From Halichondria panicea (Eukaryota; Porifera; Demospongiae; Suberitida; Halichondriidae): DNA of 64,000 nt. The notes below the pieces were generated by a model. The model was not told where the DNA came from. It saw only the letters and a list, made by a program, of their open reading frames with translations, and did not search any database. Shown here in pieces: positions 58,532 through 64,000 of this stretch. Position 1 is the stretch's first letter. Every line of letters begins with the position of its first letter. Location of the stretch: the NCBI RefSeq assembly GCF_963675165.1, contig NC_087379.1:4481442-4545441 (forward strand), in the 5' to 3' direction. Both the position numbers and the translations under genes were made by a program.

Positions 58532-59744
58532 TTTCTAGCTTGCTATCTACGCGCACGCACAGACTAGACCCCCGTCTGCTGATCGATTTTTTATAAACAT
58601 TTACAGTGAGATTGAGAATCACGAGGGCTTTGACTAGTGGGCGTGGCCCGAACCTTCAATGAGGTTAGGCTCCACCCAACTACCAGAAGCCATAGATAAA
58701 AGAGTTACAGCTCATCCATGATACTACTATCCATCCTGCACCAGCGCAGCACCATTGCACCAGGTCACCCATAATTACTGTATCTATGTACCCCCATAGA
58801 TACTATAAATTACTAGTATATCTATGTACCACCAGTGCAGTACTAGACTAGTAACTAGTCAATCTAGTAGAGCTCTAGAGTCCAGAGCTCTAGAGTCTAT
58901 ACCTGGTATTCCTTTTTCAGTCTACTACCAGACTGAATAACCTAGTCCTTGCTTAGTAAATGTAGCATAATTTTGAGCATAATTAGAAAACCAAATACCT
59001 AGGCATGTTTTTGGGTGAGAATAAGAGCACCTTTACTGATTAGAATATAATTATAATAGGCAGGCTTTGGAAACACAGGTCATGCAGTATCGGAGTCATG
59101 CAGTACGTATAAACATCTGTAGGCACTAGGTGTTCCGGGTATTTTCTCATATTGAAATAGTGGATACCGTAATAATTATCACCCATGCAGTTGACATACT
59201 ATAGCAATATCCATTAACCTTAATAGAGTATTACGTGTGACCATAATGTTGATATTGGATTCTGTGTAGATTGGATCGACACATGCACTTGTGGTTGTAC
59301 TAGGAACAGATTGTATGGAGAAAAAGCACTAGATGAGCTTCTTACGCCATAATAATTATGCTGTGCTCAATGGAACATCTAGCAGTGTATGGGTTTGTGG
59401 CAAACTATTTCATGGCCTCTGATTCAATCAAAGTGCTTGATGAATCCATATAATTATACCGAGTAATCCATTCCTGAAATGTTGTGTGACATTCCTTCAG
59501 GACTTGTGTACATGCAGTCACTTAGCCACAAGTCTAGACTGATATATGGAAATAGGTATAAAAGAAGAACAAGCTCCAGAAAGCACTGTATATATATAGA
59601 TCTATGTAATTATGCATCAGTGGTGCATGAAATAGTTGCTGGACCAAATGGTTTTTGGATCTACCCCTGGCAACAAGTATAAGCTTATCAGTGACTGTGT
59701 AGCTATTGAAACTAAATCCCTCCGAACTTTTGCAACTGCGAAGT
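58532..59744. promoter_or_regulatory. Divergent intergenic region between NCKAP1 and laccase
   Basis: 1.2 kb separating two divergent genes, presumably holding both promoters. TATAAAAG at 59557–59564 (plus strand) is 188 bp before the laccase start codon. No TATA is obvious for NCKAP1. Short direct repeats (atctatgtaccaccagtgca-type and tagagctctagagtc) occur around 58790–58900. Confidence 0.5.
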
Positions 59745-62700
59745 ATGATTAAGCTGTGCATTATTGCAACTATTTGTGTTGCTTTTGCCTTTGGAAGACA
59801 CATACCCGGGGCCAAGTCAGGCGAGTCACCCAATGCTCAGACAAGCTCTAAACATGCAACTCACAAACTCCAACCCGTGCAGACAAACCGTTGAGAAGGA
59901 AACTTGATGACATGTTGGTGCGAGACATTAATGCGGCTGCAAATATGCAAGACATGGGAAATACAAGTGAGTCTTTGTGGATTGTTTGCTACCGTTAGGA
60001 AAGCATGTTTGCATGTTTGCATATTTAATTCCTCACGTTAAATTTGTTGCACCTGTCCAGTCAGTGCATGCATGCACATGCGGATGCATGCATTCTATAT
60101 GCATTCATTATAATTACCCCGTGCGTGCGTAGCGCGCAGCAGGGGTAGAGTGATTGGTGTGTGTGTGTGTGTGTGTACACATGTGTGGACACAAAAATGA
60201 GCTGTTTGAGCAAACTATATAGACACTTTCATGGCTTGTTGTAGTTGATAGGCGATTTTCAAAGGCAACAAAAAAACACTGTTTTGTAATCATTAATTGC
60301 TTTATAGATCACAATCATTTCCCATTCACAAGCATCCCCATATAATGATAATAGTCATTACGGTAAAATTAATGTATCCGTTTTTCTACTGTGCGCGTCC
60401 AATGAAACTCAACGCACGGGGTGAATGCTCTATGAGCATCTTGTTTATTATGCACTTTCTATGAATCCCCTGTGCAGTGTCACAGAACACTGTAGATATG
60501 GCATCAACTCAGCAGCAACATGGTGATGCAGAAATTGATCCTCAGAAAATCTTTAAAATGTTGCAGCAATTTGATGTGTTGTTGCAAAACTCAGAAACTG
60601 CTGATCGTCCAGAGAATGACCATTCACCTGGACAAACTGAAAAGCAAAGTACTGGCTCTCAAGACCACAACTATCCCAGTCCGCTTCCTAATCAAAACTC
60701 CGATAATGAACCTCTAGATCCAGAAGTACCTCGAATTGAACAATCCAAAGGTATTAGGGAAAGGGTCAACCATAGGCTCGAGGGTGGCCCCTTAATTGAG
60801 CATACCGTATAGCAGGTAATTTTTGTCGGGTGAAAAGCTTGAAAATGGTGATTTTCGGATTATAATTATTACGATTTCATCACATGCATGCACTAGCTGT
60901 ATTCCATGCATTCTACAGTGGAACCCCTCTATAACGGACACCTTTGGGGAACAATGTTTTGGCCTTTATACAGAGGTGGCCTTTGTTGAGAGGTTATTTT
61001 GTACACAAACTGTTCATTTGAAACCTGGGTGCCTGGCAGTTATATAGCAACTGGCCTTTATTCGGAGGTGGTTGTTAACAGAGGTTCCACTGTAGTAAAC
61101 CACGTCTAAAGGTTTTTGTGGGGAAATGTTTGTCGAGGTCAGCGTGCCCATGAAACTGCAACGAATTTTTACCCAACGAAAATTATCTGCTACCATATAT
61201 ATATAGTGTTGCGGCCAAAAATATTGCTATTATTGATTAAACGCCGTTATTTAAATGAGATTGTACAGGCCTCGAATAACGGCCAATAATTAATTGTGCG
61301 ATACAATGACTGCTCGCATAAATGCAGTACAGAAGCGACTAAGTGCTTGCAAACCGCAGTGCTGTACTGCGTATAACACATGTAACGATTTAACCACTTA
61401 GTGGACTCTGCATAAAATTATGTGGGGAAATGCGGTCATAGCCACTTACAAAACGCGATCCCCATAGTCAGCCACTCCTTCTCTTATTTATGGGCTCCTG
61501 GTTAGTACCACCCATAGATTTCCATTACGTAATGGTATAGCGCCTAAGTTTTGAGGTAAACATTGTATAATAACCCAGTACCGGTTAGATTGACCTCGAA
61601 TTACCTCGAAATGTTTGGTTGCGGAATTTTTTAATTTTGGTAGTAAAGCATTATTATTTTATTCTCTAATTCTTGAACTGTTGTGGTTAATCCTCTAATC
61701 AGGGGCGTAGGGAGGGGGAGGGCTTTGGGGGCTGGAGCCCCCCCTTTCTCTGCAAAAACTACACTAAGAGCCCCACCTTCTCTGATGAGTCTTCAGCCTG
61801 GGAATTACTGGTATAGATTAGTGGCAGATAAACAGCATGTCCAAGAGCTAGCTATACTATACTAGTAACTTTGATTCTTTAGTGCAACTAAGCTAGCTAG
61901 CTACGGCTAGCTAGCTAGCTTTAGCAGTATTATTAATTGAAGCAAGGTGTGGCTATTTCTTGCACATGCGCAATGAGTCATTAATTAGGGGGTGTGGCTT
62001 CCGGTCACCGGAATTTTCGGCGCTCCGCGCCAAGTAGTTTCTGGCGCGCCCCCCCTTCCTCAAATTCCTGCCTACGCCCCTGCTAATGTATTGATCCTAG
62101 CTCTTTTTTGTTTTTCATATAGGGTGTATCTCGACGTTTCTTATAGCTGCTCAATCTGGAAATAAGGACTATGCTGGTTTCTCATCTAAATACATGGGTG
62201 GCCACACACATCTCATCTACCTCACGCTTGGAGACGGACGAGTAGTACCAGGCAACTTACCTAGTCCAGCACACAGAAATACACCTTACAGGCAAAACCT
62301 AAACTTTCGAAGCACTTTTATCAACGAATGTGTTGTCCCTACTGATATTGTTCAAGTGAAACTTGTAGCCGGTGGTAATGATGGTTGGTATATAGCCTTG
62401 ATTTCCATCTCCCTCCTAAATGATAACGGAGTCTTCTCTGAGCTTACAAACGATTCTCGGTTCAGTAAATGGTTGGACAAAAATAAAGCTTTCAACTATC
62501 CCTACGATGCTACACAACATATACTGACACTAGTTCATCCCGCTGCCCCTACTATAGATACACCTCTATGTGGCTACGGTACTGCTATATGCGAGTGTAA
62601 GGAATCTGCTTCTAAGTGTGTGCTTAGTCTTGAGGTTGACGAACTTATGACTTTCACCAGCTATCAAAAATATGGAGTTAGTCCAGAGGATGGACTATTT

Positions 62701-64000
62701 GTTCGTGGAATGCAAGGAGTACTGTACAGCATTGATGAAGACTCGGGCTTACCTGTACCTCAGCCGACGAGTAGACTTTGTGGCGATACGTGGAATTCAA
62801 AAAACTGTACAGAACCTCTCTTTGTTGATGGGAGCATTTATCGGGTGGTATTTGGCGTGAATGGTTTAATTCCTGGACCGACTATCGTTGTGCACGAAAA
62901 TCAAGATGTAGTTATCAATGTGTACAATAATATGTCTTCTGAAGGTGAGTCTAAGATACATTGTGTGTACCACAAATCTATTTATACGGTATAAATTGTC
63001 TAGGCGTATAAATGTAAATAATAGCCCTAATCCAAGCCATGCATGTTTCATTCCCAGGTATTTCGATTCACTGGCATGGAATGAATCAGAGAAACTCACC
63101 GTGGATGGATGGAGTGGGTCAAATAACTCAATGTCAGATAGGACCTTCCTCTAGCTACTCCTATGAGTTCACTGCTAGCCCATCAGGTTCCTTCTGGTAC
63201 CATTCTCACAGTGGAGCACAGCGCACACAGGCCGTGTATGGTGCCTTTATTGTTAGAGAGCGACCTGCCAAGCTAGCCAGAATCAAGAGCCTGTTACTGA
63301 ACTATGAGGTTGGCGACTTTAGAGATTTACCGGGACACTCAATATCCTTTCTTGAATGGCAGCATGAAAGTTCTCTAGATAGCTTTCTTCAACTGAATGC
63401 AGGTCCAATATTCTTTCCAAAGGCGGCTTCCAGCGCATTTCTAGATGATTGTACAAAGCGATATCAACCTACAAGGAGTATGGACCTGGCAGAAGTTGGA
63501 TCAGTTCCTTTTTACTCAGGCCTCCTAAACGGCCGAGGCAGACACATAGATGTTCCGTACAGTCAGACCAGACTCAGTGTTTTCACTGTCGAGAAAGGCA
63601 GTAGCTATCGTTTCCGATTGATTGGCTCACAGGGACTTTTTTCTTTTAAGTTCTGGATTGATGGCCACAAGTTGACGGTTGTAGCTACTGACGGATTTTG
63701 GATCATTCCAAAAAAAAATGTGGACTTCATCATAGTTCATTCAGGAGAACGATACGATTTCATTCTCAATGCCGATCAATCAACAAAGAACTATTGGATA
63801 AGAGCTGAGACTCTCGAAATTAATCCTAAAGGTGGTCCCCCTTATCGATCATTGGGGAATTCTGCTGAGGGAATATTGCAATACATAGAGCCAGGAAACG
63901 TGGCTGATGTTATTAGATCCACAGAATACGAAGAAATCAAACTCAGTTCACCAGAAATTCAGTGTTCTCAAGCAAATAGTTGTATTGCAGTGAATTGTCC
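59745..64000 (+). CDS. Secreted multicopper oxidase (laccase-like), 5' part, five exons, runs off window
   Basis: Exons 59745–59820, 59883–59966, 60478–60750, 62123–62944 and 63058 onward join in consistent phase (733 codons visible). Residues 1–17 are a signal peptide. Exon 3 adds a 90-residue Gln/Asn/Pro-rich hydrophilic region. Exon 4 starts with an about 110-residue domain I cannot name with confidence (the block DIVQVKLVAGGNDGWYIALI is faintly PLAT-like), then a cysteine-containing segment and the start of the first cupredoxin (VFGVNGLIPGPTIVV). Copper-ligand motifs: HWHG (H423, H425) and WYHSHSG (H467, H469). The second pair (C-terminal) is beyond the window. Laccases oxidise phenols and reduce oxygen to water; a role in matrix cross-linking or defence is inference. 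The first intron would use a GC donor. Confidence 0.92.
60117..60422. mobile_element. MITE in laccase intron 2
   Basis: The ends accccgtgcgtgcg and cgcacggggt are inverted. Contains a (GT)n run at 60158–60176. Confidence 0.55.
60913..61095. mobile_element. MITE in laccase intron 3
   Basis: The ends ctacagtggaaccc / ggttccactgtag are inverted over 183 bp. Confidence 0.75.
61700..62082. mobile_element. MITE with caggggcgtag ends and 5-bp target duplication, laccase intron 3
   Basis: The ends caggggcgtag / ctacgcccctg are flanked by ctaat on both sides (61695–61699 and 62083–62087). It ends only about 40 bp before the exon 4 acceptor. Its left terminus is related to that of 4414–4787. Confidence 0.75.

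Noticed and set aside
59706..59894. 62-codon ORF as a complete small secreted peptide
   Set aside because: The downstream open frame, splice signals and TATA box fit better with exon 1 of the laccase gene.
1..64000. tRNA, rRNA or bacterial-type features
   Set aside because: No cloverleaf, rRNA block, operon or ribosome-binding pattern was seen; gene structure is eukaryotic.

Overview
This is a eukaryotic (animal) window, most likely from a demosponge. The case rests on clearly animal gene families split by many short, mostly GT–AG introns (nearly all under 1.3 kb), an intronless coiled-coil/filamin/NHL gene pair of the TRIM-NHL kind, TATA-type core promoters, AT-rich intergenic DNA full of small inverted-repeat transposons, and very frequent TACATGTA palindromes. 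The species is inferred, not shown.

Layout. 1–7.5 kb: the end of one unknown minus-strand exon (1–246), then almost only nested repeats. 7.5–26.45 kb: segmental-duplication copy 1. 26.45–31.2 kb: spacer of repeats, a hAT-like transposase remnant and fold-back elements. 31.2–48.53 kb: segmental-duplication copy 2. 48.5–53.4 kb: the rest of a large intron, holding a third copy of a secreted-protein gene. 53.4–58.5 kb: 5' exons of NCKAP1 (minus strand). 59.5–64 kb: the first five exons of a secreted multicopper oxidase/laccase (plus strand), running off the window.

Each duplication unit carries, in order: a minus-strand N-terminal piece of a HELZ-like CCCH zinc-finger helicase; a small conserved minus-strand ORF; a plus-strand coiled-coil–filamin–NHL gene; the last 18 exons of NCKAP1 (minus strand); and a plus-strand cysteine-rich secreted or GPI-anchored protein gene. 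Only copy 2 joins the nine upstream NCKAP1 exons. Reading the splice sites by hand gives a complete 27-exon NCKAP1 gene from 58531 down to 36297, all phases consistent, about 1138 residues. Copy 1 is a 5'-truncated NCKAP1 whose 18 exons are still open. The 9.87-kb intron 9 of the complete gene hosts two cysteine-rich genes on the opposite strand.

The most interesting material is (i) the triplicated cysteine-rich family, built from two repeats that each carry GCC and FW-x2-C motifs, which I cannot assign to a known family; (ii) the copy-2 member, with promoter and far flanks like copy 1 but coding sequence like copy 3, suggesting gene conversion; (iii) the TRIM-NHL-like and HELZ-like genes, broken by different lesions in the two copies; and (iv) a 4.57-kb near-identical tract inside an otherwise more diverged duplication, which could be biology (conversion) or an assembly effect (haplotype mixing).
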